In this document: one piece after another, positions 14,470 through 22,753 of the stretch
Numbering within the stretch: position 1 is the stretch's first letter
Layout of the letters: each line of letters opens with the position of its first letter
Origin: JAXHUH01 sp034211175
GTDB lineage: Bacteria; Actinomycetota; Acidimicrobiia; Acidimicrobiales; CAIXPF01
Assembly: GCA_034211175.1 (NCBI GenBank)
Contig: JAXHUH010000253.1
Location: 1-22,943 of the forward strand
Reading direction: 5' to 3'
Length of the DNA stretch: 22,943 nt
Notes under the pieces: model-generated
Database searches by the model: none
What the model saw: only the letters and a program-made list of their open reading frames with translations
What the model was told of the DNA's origin: nothing
Translations under genes and position numbers: made by a program

Positions 14470-15227
14470 TCAGCCCGTGCCGCGTCTCCGGCCGCCGGGC
14501 CGGGTCGGCGTGCGCACGAGGGTCGCGCGGGCGATGCGACCCGTCCCGAGGCCGGCGGACGCCAACAGCGTGCCGTCGGGTGCCCAGATCCGGGACCGCG
14601 CCGCCGTCCGCTCGTACCCACCTCCGGTCGAGCCCGCGAAGCTGGCCACGACGACCCACACGCCGTGACGCTCCGAGATGCGACGGGCACGTGCCCCCTG
14701 GATCGTGGCGTCGTCGGCGGAGTCGAGGACCCCGGCGACGTACACGTCCATCCCGCATGCCGCGGTTGCGTCGGCGTGGTCGACGACGCCGGTGTCCTTG
14801 CAGATCGCGACGCCGAGCCGCCAACCGTCGACGGTGAGCACCGACGGCGACGGACCGGGCGCGAAGCGCTCGGCCTCCGCCGCGCTCAACCACATCTTCC
14901 GGTAGAGCAGGCGTGCGCCGTCGCCGTCGACCGCGAGCACCGAGATGTGCTCACCGTCGGCGTCGCTGGTCGGCGCCCCGACGAGGGCGACGGCGCCGGC
15001 GGCCGCGCACGCGTCGACGATCGGGACCAGGCGCTCGTCGCCCGGGTCAACCGCGGGAGCGCCCAGCTCGTAGCCGGTGAGCGACAGCTCGGGGAACACG
15101 ACCACCCGCGCCCCGGCAGCACGGACGATCGCCGCGTGGGCCCCGGCGTCGCCCCGACATCACCCGGCGCGCATCGCGGCTGCGTCGCCGCGATCGTCAA
15201 CCCGTCGGTAGGTGCCGCAGGGCCCAT
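14470..15227 (-). pseudogene. Carbon-nitrogen hydrolase (nitrilase superfamily), frameshifted
   Basis: Two frames together encode one nitrilase-fold amidohydrolase. The N-terminal frame starts at ATG 15227 (MGPAAPTDGLTIAATQPR, then CAPGDVGA). The rest lies in another frame (AHAAIVRAAGARVVVFPELS, then LTGYEL, to the stop at 14470). Adding one base near 15148-15150 restores a smooth join, VGA-N-AGAHAA. The catalytic triad is fully present in the larger frame: Glu in FPELSLTGYEL, Lys in YRKMWL and Cys in AICKDTG, each in its usual context. A single missing base in otherwise well-kept sequence fits either a sequencing error or a very recent mutation. Family members hydrolyse amides or nitriles. 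From ATG 15105 the larger frame alone would make a 211-residue protein lacking the first strand. It precedes the APH-like gene on the same strand. Confidence 0.75.
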
Positions 15228-15339
15228 CCGAGGATTCTGCCAGCGCTCCACCCGCAGGGTCCGTGCCGCTCACGAGCAGCCGGCGACGCCGAAGAGGCGA
15301 CCGCCGGCGCCCCGCAACCCGCAGGACGACGATCTGCGC

Positions 15340-15828
15340 TCAGGCCGGAGTGACGTCGCGGGCGAGCTTGACGAGTTGGGTGATCGTGTCGGTGATCACG
15401 CCGAAGATGCCGACGCCGAGGAGGACGCGGGTCGCGGTCTCCCACCAGTCGGCGTAGCCGGTGAAGTCGAACGGGAACACCTGCCAGGTCCGCACCATGA
15501 CCACGAAGGTGATGGCGTTCAGGAGGACCTGGACGCCGTGGCGCAGCGGCGGCGGGTCCCGCCAGAACCAGAGCAGGTCGGCGGCGACCGCGGCCAGCAT
15601 CGACACCGTGATGATGCCCATCAGGCCGTCGAGCTCGGCGGTCACGAACGCGGGCCAACCCCACTCGACGACGTGGGCGATGATCCACAGCGCGATCAGG
15701 TTGGCGGTGGCCGACGCGAGGTAGCCCATGCGGCGGGCGGCCCGGGGTGGGCGGTCCGGCGTGCGTACGGGCTCGACGAGCGGATCAGCTGAGCGGTCCG
15801 ACGGCGGAGGCAGGACGACCGAACCCAT
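15340..15828 (-). CDS. Four-helix membrane protein of unknown function
   Basis: This 162-residue protein is hydrophobic after a ~33-residue polar N-terminus. Four membrane helices are visible: about 34-56 (YLASATANLIALWIIAHVVEW), 67-90 (LMGIITVSMLAAVAADLLWFW), 95-114 (GVQVLLNAITFVVMVRTW) and 130-153 (ATRVLLGVGIFGVITDTITQLV). The motif WRDPPPLRHGVQVLLN lies in the inner loop. Similar unannotated membrane proteins are common in Actinobacteria, but I cannot name the family. A GTG directly in front of the ATG (15831) is an equally possible start. It is followed on the same strand, after 112 bp, by the broken nitrilase. No function can be given. Confidence 0.7.
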   Translation of the reverse strand: MGSVVLPPPSDRSADPLVEPVRTPDRPPRAARRMGYLASATANLIALWIIAHVVEWGWPAFVTAELDGLMGIITVSMLAAVAADLLWFWRDPPPLRHGVQVLLNAITFVVMVRTWQVFPFDFTGYADWWETATRVLLGVGIFGVITDTITQLVKLARDVTPA

Positions 15829-15980
15829 CACGGCACGCCCGGGCGGGCAGCGGTTCGGGGCGCCGGGCGTGGTTCACCTCGATGGCTCAGGCCTACCGCG
15901 GCGCGGCCCGTCTGACCAGGGTCCTTCGGCGGGTCCTGGCCGACCCGGCGCGGCGGCCCGGCCACGATGGCGGCGGGGGC

Positions 15981-16439
15981 TCAGCCCAGTGCCACGATCG
16001 CCATCGTCGAGGTCGCGGTGGCGACCGGGGTGCCGACGTCGTCGCCGTCGACCGGGGCGAGCTCGGCGTGCGCGAACGCCAGGGAACGGCCCCGTCGCTC
16101 GACCGTCCCGCGGGCCCGGTGCTCACCGGCGAGGCACGGTCGCTGGAGCGACACGTTCAGGTTGACGGTCGTGGCCCCCTGCTCGGCGGGAAGGCCGGCG
16201 AGCACCGTGAAGGCCATGGCGAAGTCGAGCATCGCCGCGATGGCGCCGCCCTGGATCATCCCGGCGCCCTGGAGGAACGTCGGCCCGGGCCGGAACCGCA
16301 GCTCGACGGTCCCGGCCTCGACGTCGAGTGCGGTGATGCGCCCGCCGAGCGCGTAGGCGAGTGGGTTGGAGTCGAGCGCCATGATGGTGCCGTCGCCCGC
16401 GGCGAAGCGCGCGAGCAGCACCCGGTCGGGGTTGTCCAC
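15981..16439 (-). CDS. PaaI-family hotdog-fold thioesterase
   Basis: This is a 152-residue single hotdog-domain protein of the PaaI/YbdB acyl-CoA thioesterase type. The catalytic region reads GAGMIQGGAIAAMLDFAMAFTVLAGLP, matching the family pattern xxHGGxxxxxxDxAxG. Gln replaces the usual His before GG, and Asp is kept in MLDFAM. The strand ATTVNLNVSLQRPCLAGEHRARGTVERRGRSLAFAHAEL is a classic PaaI segment. The GTG at 16439 follows AGGATGA at suitable spacing. The gene lies 74 bp behind the nitronate monooxygenase gene on the same strand and may share its transcript. The expected role is hydrolysis of an acyl-CoA thioester in the cytosol; the His-to-Gln change also occurs in other PaaI relatives as I recall, so activity is plausible but not certain. 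Confidence 0.85.
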   Translation of the reverse strand: MDNPDRVLLARFAAGDGTIMALDSNPLAYALGGRITALDVEAGTVELRFRPGPTFLQGAGMIQGGAIAAMLDFAMAFTVLAGLPAEQGATTVNLNVSLQRPCLAGEHRARGTVERRGRSLAFAHAELAPVDGDDVGTPVATATSTMAIVALG

Positions 16440-16513
16440 GGGGTCATCCTGGCATCGGGGCGGCCGGAACCGCCCACTGCGTCAGGCGGCCGTGCGTGGG
16501 ATGCGGCGCCGGG

Positions 16514-18001
16514 TCAGCCGACCTGCGCCGGTGCCCGGTCGTGGAGGTGGGCGACCACGTCGGCGGCGGACCAGCGGCCCGACGGCCCGGCGAGCGGCGC
16601 GAGGGCGCGCACGACCGCGACGGCGTCGTCGCCCGTGGTCACGATCGCCGGTTCCGTGCCCCGGCAGCGGACCTGCCCGAGCCCGATCGTCGCCAGGAGC
16701 CCGTTGCACAGGCAGACCCGGCCGGTGGTGTCGTCGGCGTCGCCGCCCTTGGCCACGTAGCCGGCGGCCGGGCCGGCGGGGCAGCGGTACCCGACGTCGC
16801 CGTCGGTGCGGACGTACGGGGTGCGCAGGTAGCCGAGGTCGCACACCCGGCGGCGCTCCGAGCGGACCCCGTCGTCGGCCAGCGTCCCGGGCAGGTCGAC
16901 GACCTTGAACGGGAAGCCGCTCGGCGACGCCAACGGGTCGGTGCGCACCCGCAGCTCATCGCCGAGCGCGGCGTCGACGACGGCCGCCTTCAGGTCGTCG
17001 CGCAGCGCTGATTCCTCGCACAGTGCGAACGCGGTGCCGACCTGGATGCCGTGGGCGCCGAGCGCCCGCGCCTCGTGGACGGCACCGGCGCGGGCCCAGC
17101 CACCGGCCAACCAGAACGGCAGGCCGAGCGCGGTCATCGCCGCCGGGTCGGCGTCATCGCGGGGGCCGTAGATCGGCTCGCCGTCGTCGTCGAGGCGCAG
17201 CCGCCCCCGCGGCGGCGCGTTGTGGCCGCCCGCGTCGTGGGCCTCGACCACGAAGCCGTCGGGCGTCGTCGCCTCGCTCTTGGTCAGGTAGGTGGCCAGC
17301 ATCACCGACGAGACGATGGCCAGGAACCGGGGCCGGGGCAGGCGGGGCGCGGCCCGGCCGAACAGCTCGGCGGGATCGAGCCGGGTCGTGTGCTCGGTGT
17401 CGGGCCCGGCGCCGGCGACCGTGACCCGGTAGGACACCGGTGCTCCCGCGGCGACGTCGTCGAGCAACCGGGGGAGCTGGGTCGGGATCCCGGCGCCGAC
17501 GAGCACCGCGTCGACGCCGGCGAGCATGGCGCCGTAGACGGCGAACGGTGTCGGGAGCTGGACCTTCTCGAGGTAGTTCACGCCGATCGGGCCGTCGTGG
17601 CCCTCCTTCGCCAGCCACACCTCGGCGAAGTTGGCCAGGATCGTCAGCTCCCGCAGCTCGGCGGGCGGGTCGAGCGTCCCGAGCGGGACGTCGCGGTATG
17701 CCTCGGTCGGCTCGCGGCCGCCGGGCACGAACCACCGCTCGAGGACCCGCTCGACCACACCCGGCACCGGGAACCGGGCGTAGGCCCGGCGCAGGTGCCC
17801 GCCGGGGTCGCCGTCGCCGAGGCGACGCACGTGGACGGCGTCGAGCGCGGTGCCGGAGACGACGCCGAGGTGGCCGAGGCGCCCGACCTCGCGGGCGAGG
17901 CGCCAGTCGGACACCCCGATGCCCATGCCGCCCTGGATGAGGGCGGGGAGCTCGACCGCTCCCGTCGCCGTGGTGCCTGTCGGGGGGAGGGGATCGGCCA
18001 T
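16514..18001 (-). CDS. Nitronate monooxygenase (2-nitropropane dioxygenase family)
   Basis: This 495-residue FMN-dependent TIM-barrel protein oxidises alkyl nitronates in characterised relatives. The flavin and substrate motifs are ALIQGGMGIGVSDWRLAREV (about 20-39), VVEAHDAGGHNAPPRGRLRL (about 248-267, including the catalytic-type His region) and PFWLAGGWARAG, then IQVGTAFALCEES. It has the long C-terminal extension of the large subgroup, with a cysteine-rich block: VCDLGYLRTPYV, YRCPAGPAAGYVAKGG and VCLCNGLLATIGLGQVRC. That block could bind metal, but this is not established. The ATG at 18001 has only a weak ribosome site. A palindrome at 18012-18029 directly upstream is a likely operator. 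PaaI thioesterase follows on the same strand. The physiological substrate is unknown; detoxification of nitro compounds is the usual proposal. Confidence 0.87.
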   Translation of the reverse strand: MADPLPPTGTTATGAVELPALIQGGMGIGVSDWRLAREVGRLGHLGVVSGTALDAVHVRRLGDGDPGGHLRRAYARFPVPGVVERVLERWFVPGGREPTEAYRDVPLGTLDPPAELRELTILANFAEVWLAKEGHDGPIGVNYLEKVQLPTPFAVYGAMLAGVDAVLVGAGIPTQLPRLLDDVAAGAPVSYRVTVAGAGPDTEHTTRLDPAELFGRAAPRLPRPRFLAIVSSVMLATYLTKSEATTPDGFVVEAHDAGGHNAPPRGRLRLDDDGEPIYGPRDDADPAAMTALGLPFWLAGGWARAGAVHEARALGAHGIQVGTAFALCEESALRDDLKAAVVDAALGDELRVRTDPLASPSGFPFKVVDLPGTLADDGVRSERRRVCDLGYLRTPYVRTDGDVGYRCPAGPAAGYVAKGGDADDTTGRVCLCNGLLATIGLGQVRCRGTEPAIVTTGDDAVAVVRALAPLAGPSGRWSAADVVAHLHDRAPAQVG

Positions 18002-18011
18002 GGCGCGGAAC

Positions 18012-18029
18012 CTACCGACCAGTAGGTAG
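18012..18029. promoter_or_regulatory. Palindrome upstream of the nitronate monooxygenase gene
   Basis: CTACCGACCAGTAGGTAG has 7 of 9 base pairs symmetric about 18020/18021. It lies 10 bases before the ATG on the minus strand, in the 95-bp gap behind the SGNH gene. The ACCGAC/GTAGGT core resembles TetR-type operators in Actinobacteria. No TetR gene is adjacent; the only one in the window (17-688) has a different operator sequence. Confidence 0.45.
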
Positions 18030-18096
18030 ACCGCCTAGGGCCCTCCTACCCATGAACCCGGCCGACGGCCCCGGATCGCGCCCGTGGCGTCGACGA

Positions 18097-19824
18097 TCAC
18101 GGCCAGGTCGGGTCGGCCCGGATGGTGTCCATCACCTCGGCTGCGTAGGCGCGGTGGCCGGCCCGGTTGGGGTGGAACGTGCCCGGCGCGACGAAGAACG
18201 GCGGGTTGGTCGGGTCGAAGCGCACGTCGTCGACCCACTCGTCGTCGCTGAACAGCCGGGCGCACACCTCGCGCCCGGCGAACGCATCGACCATCGGGAC
18301 CGCGACGGCGCCGGTGGCCGTCGCCGCCGCGACCGTCGCGGCCTCGAGTCGTTCGGCGACACCGGCGAGGAACACCCGCTCCGACTCCGAGAGCAGGAGC
18401 CGGGTCGTGCAGACCCGGCGGGGCTGTTCGGCGATCAGCCGCGGGTAGGTGGCGACGTAGCGGCGGGCCGCCGGTGCACGGTGGGCGATCACCCGGTGGA
18501 GCGCGACGAGCTGGGCCTGCAGGGACGGGAAGCGGGTGTCGGCCCACGCCGCCAGCGTGAGCGAGCGGCCGTCGCCCAGCTCCACGTAGTCGTCGTCGGC
18601 GCAGTCGGCGTGCACGGCGCAGTGGCCGGCGATGGCCGAGAACCCGATGTCGTTGCCGCCGACGGTGATCGTCACCAGCTCGGTCGACGGCCCGAGCAGG
18701 TCGAGCTGGGGCGGGTTGGGGCCGTCGACGTCCTGGGCGTCGGCGAGGACGTGACGCATGCGGGCACCGGCGCACGCCCCGTGGGTGAGCTCGACGCCGC
18801 GGCCAGTGAGCGTCGAGATGTCGTCGGCGACCAGCGCCGGGAAGGCGTCGCGCAGGGCCCGGTGGCAGGGGAGCGGGACGGCGGCGTGGCCGTTGTCGAG
18901 GCCCTCGCCGGCCGAGTAGCTGTCGCCGAGCGCCACGTAGCGGACGGGGCCGTCGCCGTCGGCGGCAGGTGCAACCGGGGTGAGGAGCTGGTCGATCACG
19001 GTGAACGGCTCGGCGGTGGCGGTGCAGGCCGCACCGGTCCTGGCGAGCCACCCGTCGCAGGTCGCGTCGGCGCCGATGGCGAATGCCCGGAGCGTTCCGA
19101 GGCGGCCGGCGAGTGCGTCGACGGCATCGTCGCTGATGGCAGCGTCGCCGACGGTGCCGGCACCGGAGGCGAGCAGGAACGCGTCGGCGTCGGCCAGGTC
19201 GGGTGCGGCGAGGAGCGCGGCGAGTGCCACGGGATCCGCGTCGGCGCCGACCTCGACCGGTCGGTGGAGGTCGATCCCGCCGCGGCGGGCGGAGGTGAGG
19301 GCCTGGACGACGTCCGCGGTGCGGTCACGGTCGCCGTCGTCGCGGTCGGTCGTCGGGCCGATGACGTCGTCGACCGGGTTGGCGCCGTCGGCGAGCGGTT
19401 CGCCGACGTCGGCCAGCGCGGCGGAGGCGCCGAAGACGGCGACGGAGACCTCCGTTGCCGGCTGCTCGGCGGCGACGGCGGTGACGATCGCGATGCCGGC
19501 GGCGACCTCGCAGTCGAGCACGGTGCCGACGAGGCCGTCGCGGTTGAGGTCGTCACGGTCGTCGACCGCCCCGTCGGCGTTGCAGTCGGCCGCCACGCCC
19601 TCGGCGCCGGCGCCGACCGAGGCGGCGTCCGACACGTCGAGGACGATCACCACCCGGCCGGCCCCATCCGCCGCCTGCGCGGCCGCGGGAACCGCCGCGC
19701 GCACCGAGGTGAGCCCGGCCGCCACCGCCGCGACGAGCACGGCAGCGGCGCCGAGCCGTCCACGTGCCCAACCCCGCCGGTTCTCGGCGGTCCTCCCCGC
19801 TGCCCTCGGCCGGTCGCCGGTCAC
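18097..19824 (-). CDS. Secreted vWA-like plus SGNH/GDSL hydrolase fusion
   Basis: This 575-residue protein starts with a basic N-terminus and a hydrophobic signal or anchor (about 24-50, RLGAAAVLVAAVAAGL, then AAVPAAAQA). The first domain is von Willebrand A-like: VVIVLDVSDAASVG (about 58-71) stands where the MIDAS DxSxS would be, but the second serine is lost. It is interrupted at residues 80-97 by an aspartate-rich EF-hand/dockerin-like calcium loop, DCNADGAVDDRDDLNRDG. The second domain is an SGNH esterase: VALGDSYSAGEG (Ser, about 300), ITVGGNDIGFS (about 386) and GTFHPNRAGH (His, about 548). The GTG at 19824 is preceded by AGAGGA. Exported esterase activity is likely; the vWA part may hold it to a surface or polymer, which is an inference. 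It lies between the oxygenase pair and the nitronate monooxygenase. Confidence 0.85.
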   Translation of the reverse strand: MTGDRPRAAGRTAENRRGWARGRLGAAAVLVAAVAAGLTSVRAAVPAAAQAADGAGRVVIVLDVSDAASVGAGAEGVAADCNADGAVDDRDDLNRDGLVGTVLDCEVAAGIAIVTAVAAEQPATEVSVAVFGASAALADVGEPLADGANPVDDVIGPTTDRDDGDRDRTADVVQALTSARRGGIDLHRPVEVGADADPVALAALLAAPDLADADAFLLASGAGTVGDAAISDDAVDALAGRLGTLRAFAIGADATCDGWLARTGAACTATAEPFTVIDQLLTPVAPAADGDGPVRYVALGDSYSAGEGLDNGHAAVPLPCHRALRDAFPALVADDISTLTGRGVELTHGACAGARMRHVLADAQDVDGPNPPQLDLLGPSTELVTITVGGNDIGFSAIAGHCAVHADCADDDYVELGDGRSLTLAAWADTRFPSLQAQLVALHRVIAHRAPAARRYVATYPRLIAEQPRRVCTTRLLLSESERVFLAGVAERLEAATVAAATATGAVAVPMVDAFAGREVCARLFSDDEWVDDVRFDPTNPPFFVAPGTFHPNRAGHRAYAAEVMDTIRADPTWP

Positions 19825-19940
19825 GCCGCGTCCTCTCGGTCGGTGTCGTCCGCCGAGGCCTCGTCGGCCAGCGGCACACCGGGGAGGATCGGACCGCCGG
19901 CCCGACGCCTTGACCAGCCGGGCCGGTCGTGGCGTGCAGC

Positions 19941-20972
19941 TCAGGTGGTGAGGCGGTCGCCCGTCGTCTGGGTCGCGGTCGACGGGCGCAGCTCCCGGGG
20001 GCCGAGCAGCTTGGCCATCAGGTGCTCACCGGCCAGGACCGGCGGGTAGCGGGCCGGGTTGTCCTCCGACTGGCACGTCGGCAGGCACTCGACCAGCGCG
20101 TCGTGGTCGCCGTCGTGGAAGAAGGCGGCGGAGCGGCGCAGGAACGGGCCGGTCGTGCCCTCCGGCGGCGGGACCACCCGGTGGAGCGTCGAACGCCAAC
20201 GGTCGTTGGTCCACTGGGCGGTGAGGTCGCCGAGGTTGGCGAGCAGCGCACCGGGGTCGGGGACGACGTCGTGCCAGTCGCCGCCGGTGTGGACCTGGAG
20301 GCCGGGCACCGGGTCGGCGAGGAGGACGGTGACGATCCCGTAGTCGGTGTGGGCGCCCATCCGCATCTGGCCCGGCGCGATCGGCGGGGCATCGTCGCGG
20401 CGCTCGTAGTGGATGACCCGCAGCGTGTCGGTCGAGTGGCCGGTGTGGCGACCGAAGAAGCCCGGTTCGAGGTCGAGCGCCGCGGCGAAGATCTCGGTGA
20501 GCAGGTCAGCGACCCGGCGGGCCTCGGCGAAGTAGCGCACGAACGCGTCGCGGACGTCGGGGTGGGCGTCGGGCCAGATGTTGGGCGCGAAGTGGGTGCC
20601 CCGGGCGGCGACGACGGCCGGGTTGTCGAGGTCGGGGGCGTCGGGGCCGAGGTTGAACGCCTCGAAGCGGTCGGGGGTGGCGTCCTGGCCGAGGCTGTAG
20701 GCGAGCGACTCGGTGCCCTCCGCGGCGTAGCCGCGGTTGACCTCGGCCGACGGCGACATGAGCGCCAGCTTCTCCTCGAGCGGCAGCCCGAAGAGGTGGT
20801 CGGCGGCGGCGCGCTGGGCGGCGATCACGTCGTCGGCGATGCCGTGGCCGACGAGGTGGAGGAAGCCGATCTCGGTGCACGCCCGGTCGATGTCGGCGGC
20901 GAGGCGCCGCCGGGCCTGGGGGCCGCCCTCGGCCCACGGGCTCAGGTCGATCGTGGGGACGACCTCGCTCAT
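19941..20972 (-). CDS. Isopenicillin-N-synthase-like Fe(II)/2-oxoglutarate oxygenase (second of pair)
   Basis: This 343-residue non-haem iron oxygenase has the DIOX_N opening TIDLSPWAEGG, then ADIDRACTEIGFLHLVGHGI. The double-stranded beta-helix core has the iron ligands HTD in MRMGAHTDYGIVTVL (about 205-207) and a distal His in RWRSTLHRVVPP (about 263). The 2-oxoglutarate-binding Arg is expected in the FLRRSAAFFHDG segment (RxS). All ligands are intact. The ATG at 20972 overlaps the stop of the preceding oxygenase as ATGA, so the two are translationally coupled. Paralogues encoded in tandem may act on successive steps or on related substrates. Members of this superfamily hydroxylate, desaturate or cyclise small molecules; the substrate here is unknown. 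Regulation is probably shared with the first gene through the motif at 21964-21978. Confidence 0.88.
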   Translation of the reverse strand: MSEVVPTIDLSPWAEGGPQARRRLAADIDRACTEIGFLHLVGHGIADDVIAAQRAAADHLFGLPLEEKLALMSPSAEVNRGYAAEGTESLAYSLGQDATPDRFEAFNLGPDAPDLDNPAVVAARGTHFAPNIWPDAHPDVRDAFVRYFAEARRVADLLTEIFAAALDLEPGFFGRHTGHSTDTLRVIHYERRDDAPPIAPGQMRMGAHTDYGIVTVLLADPVPGLQVHTGGDWHDVVPDPGALLANLGDLTAQWTNDRWRSTLHRVVPPPEGTTGPFLRRSAAFFHDGDHDALVECLPTCQSEDNPARYPPVLAGEHLMAKLLGPRELRPSTATQTTGDRLTT

Positions 20973-21940
20973 CGTCCGGCCAGCTCCGGGTTGCGGTAGG
21001 CGTGGGTGTCGTCGAAGCGGGCGGACATGTACCGCCCGGCCTCGACCGGCTCGAACCGGCGGGGTGCCTCGGCGGTGACGCACGACGGGATGGCGTCGAC
21101 GAGCGTGTGGTAGTTCGGCGCGGTGAAGAACGGCATCGAGTACCGGTCCCGCTCGGTGGGGCTCACGACGCGGTGCTCGGTGGAGACGTAGCGGTCGTTG
21201 GTCCAGCGGGCGATCATGTCGCCCAGGTTCACGACCAGCATGTCGGGCTCGGTCGTGACGTCGAGCCACCGGCCGTCGCGGGCCTTCACCTGGAGGCCGC
21301 CGACGTCGTCCTGGGTGAGCAGCGTGACCGAGCCGTAGTCGGAGTGGGCACCGCAGCCGGGCTGGTCGGCGCCCGGCCTCGCCGCGCTCGACGGCGGGTA
21401 GTGGAGCAGCCGCAGCCAGCACAGCGGATCGTCGTAGAGCGGCCGGAAGTGGTCGGCGGGCAGGTCGAGCGCCAGCGCCATCCCCGACATCACGTCGGCC
21501 ATCGTCTCGAGCGCCGCACCGATGTAGGTGGTGGCGGTCTCGCGGAACCCGTCGATCGCCGGCCACTGCGACGGGCCGTGGAGCGGGGTGCCGGCCACGA
21601 CCTCGGGGTGGTCCGGGCCGCGCTCGATGCCGATGTCGAGCGCCTCCTTCAGGTCGGCGCCCATGCCCGGCTCGAGCGTCTCGCCGGCCAGGCCCGAGTA
21701 ACCGGCGTGGCACGGCGAGGAGGCGATGGCGATCGCCTCCTTCTCGGGGGTGGGCAGTGCGAAGAACTCGCGGGCCCGGGCGAACATCTCGTCGCGCAGC
21801 ATCGGGTCGATCGAGTGGCCGACCACGACGAAGAAGCCGAGGTCGGTGCAGGCGTCGTCGAGCGCCCGGGCCACGGATGCCGGGTCGGATCCGTCGCGCA
21901 GCGGAGTGAGGTCGATGATGGGCAGCGTCAGGTCACCCAC
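20969..21940 (-). CDS. Isopenicillin-N-synthase-like Fe(II)/2-oxoglutarate oxygenase (first of pair)
   Basis: This 323-residue oxygenase is paralogous to its downstream neighbour. The opening LPIIDLTPLRDGSDP, then DACTDLGFFVVVGHSI, is the DIOX_N domain. The core carries HSD in GCGAHSDYGSVTLLTQDD (about 197-199), the distal His in YVSTEHRVVSP (about 253) and an Arg-containing strand RDRYSMPFFTAPN. It shares the phrase 'ARWTNDRYVST.HRVV' with the second enzyme (AQWTNDRWRSTLHRVV). I chose the GTG at 21940, preceded by GGGAGGA; a longer frame would run into the regulator gene. The 127-bp gap upstream to the XRE-cupin gene carries a 15-base motif also found in front of that regulator. The substrate is unknown. 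Confidence 0.88.
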   Translation of the reverse strand: MGDLTLPIIDLTPLRDGSDPASVARALDDACTDLGFFVVVGHSIDPMLRDEMFARAREFFALPTPEKEAIAIASSPCHAGYSGLAGETLEPGMGADLKEALDIGIERGPDHPEVVAGTPLHGPSQWPAIDGFRETATTYIGAALETMADVMSGMALALDLPADHFRPLYDDPLCWLRLLHYPPSSAARPGADQPGCGAHSDYGSVTLLTQDDVGGLQVKARDGRWLDVTTEPDMLVVNLGDMIARWTNDRYVSTEHRVVSPTERDRYSMPFFTAPNYHTLVDAIPSCVTAEAPRRFEPVEAGRYMSARFDDTHAYRNPELAGR

Positions 21941-21963
21941 GGGTCCTCCCGGAAGCGGTTGAG

Positions 21964-21978
21964 AAGCTGAGATTATCG
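21964..21978 (-). promoter_or_regulatory. Shared promoter/operator motif upstream of the oxygenase pair
   Basis: On the minus strand this reads CGATAATCTCAGCTT. It matches CGATAGTCTCCGCTT at 22754-22768 at 13 of 15 positions. GATAAT within it could serve as the -10 box. ACCGATC occurs a few bases upstream at both sites (3 versus 8 bases before GATA). The motif lies 24 bases before the first oxygenase start. Confidence 0.6.
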
Positions 21979-22067
21979 ACGATCGGTCCCGTCGTCGAGG
22001 AACCGGCGGTCTCGCCGGGCCGTCGACGCCGCTGCCCGTGCGTTGACGGCGGCAGGTGCCGACGCCG

Positions 22068-22691
22068 TCAGTCGACCGGACGTCGCGTCGGGAGGCGCTC
22101 GTCGACCGGGGCGTTCGACACGACGAGCAGCGCCCGGACGGTCTCGTCGCCGACGACCTCCCAGCGGTGGGGCACCGCACCGGGGTGGAAGATGGCGTCG
22201 CCGGCGCCGAGCTCCTCTACGCCGACGCCCCGCAGGTCGACGCGTAGGCGGCCCGACTCGACGTAGAGCAGCATCTCGCTGTCGCTGGCGAAGTGGCCGC
22301 CGAGATCGTGCTCGGGGCGCAGCTCGTAGCGGTACATCTCGCTGAGCCGTCCGTCGGTCACCGTGACCAGCGCCTCGGCCGCGTTGGGCTGCTCGCTCAC
22401 CGGCCAGCGCCGGCCCTCGTGGGCCCGCACGACCCGGACCGCGGCATGGCGCTGGGGCGACGGGAGCAGCTCGGCGGGGGAGAGGTCGAGCGCGTCGGCG
22501 AGGCGGTACAGCGTGGCGATCGACGGCGACGTGACACCCCGCTCGACCTGGCTGAGGAACGGCTGGCTCACCCCGGCGAGGGCGGCCAGCGCCCGCATCG
22601 ACAGCCCCGCCCGCTCGCGCTCGGCGCGCAGCGCGGCACCCACGAGAGCCCCGGCGTCTTCCAGGCCGGTGTCGCTTAACGGACCATTCAC
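22068..22691 (-). CDS. XRE-family regulator with C-terminal cupin domain
   Basis: This 207-residue protein joins an N-terminal HTH (about 16-71: VGAALRAERERAGLSMRALA, ALAGVSQPFLSQVERGVTSP, SIATLYRLADALDL) to a cupin-2 beta-barrel (about 105-195). The barrel contains DSEMLLYVESGRLRVDL and LGAGDAIFHPGAVPHRWEVV. The HTH/cupin architecture is that of SutR/PuuR-like small-molecule-responsive repressors; the barrel probably senses a ligand. The start is GTG 22691. GAGGG lies about 11 bases upstream, rather far, so translation could be weak. It is followed on the same strand by two oxygenases, and the same motif precedes both units, so it probably regulates them and itself. The inducing ligand cannot be read from sequence. 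Confidence 0.87.
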   Translation of the reverse strand: MNGPLSDTGLEDAGALVGAALRAERERAGLSMRALAALAGVSQPFLSQVERGVTSPSIATLYRLADALDLSPAELLPSPQRHAAVRVVRAHEGRRWPVSEQPNAAEALVTVTDGRLSEMYRYELRPEHDLGGHFASDSEMLLYVESGRLRVDLRGVGVEELGAGDAIFHPGAVPHRWEVVGDETVRALLVVSNAPVDERLPTRRPVD

Positions 22692-22753
22692 GTCGGGGTG
22701 TCCCTCTTGTCACGGACGTCACGTACCGTTCGGGCACGGCCGGCCCGTTCGAT

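Noticed and set aside
14411..14893. N-terminal extension of the APH-like kinase (to 410 residues)
   Set aside because: The added sequence is shadow translation of the nitrilase gene with Arg/Gly-rich composition; GTG 14410 gives the normal family length.
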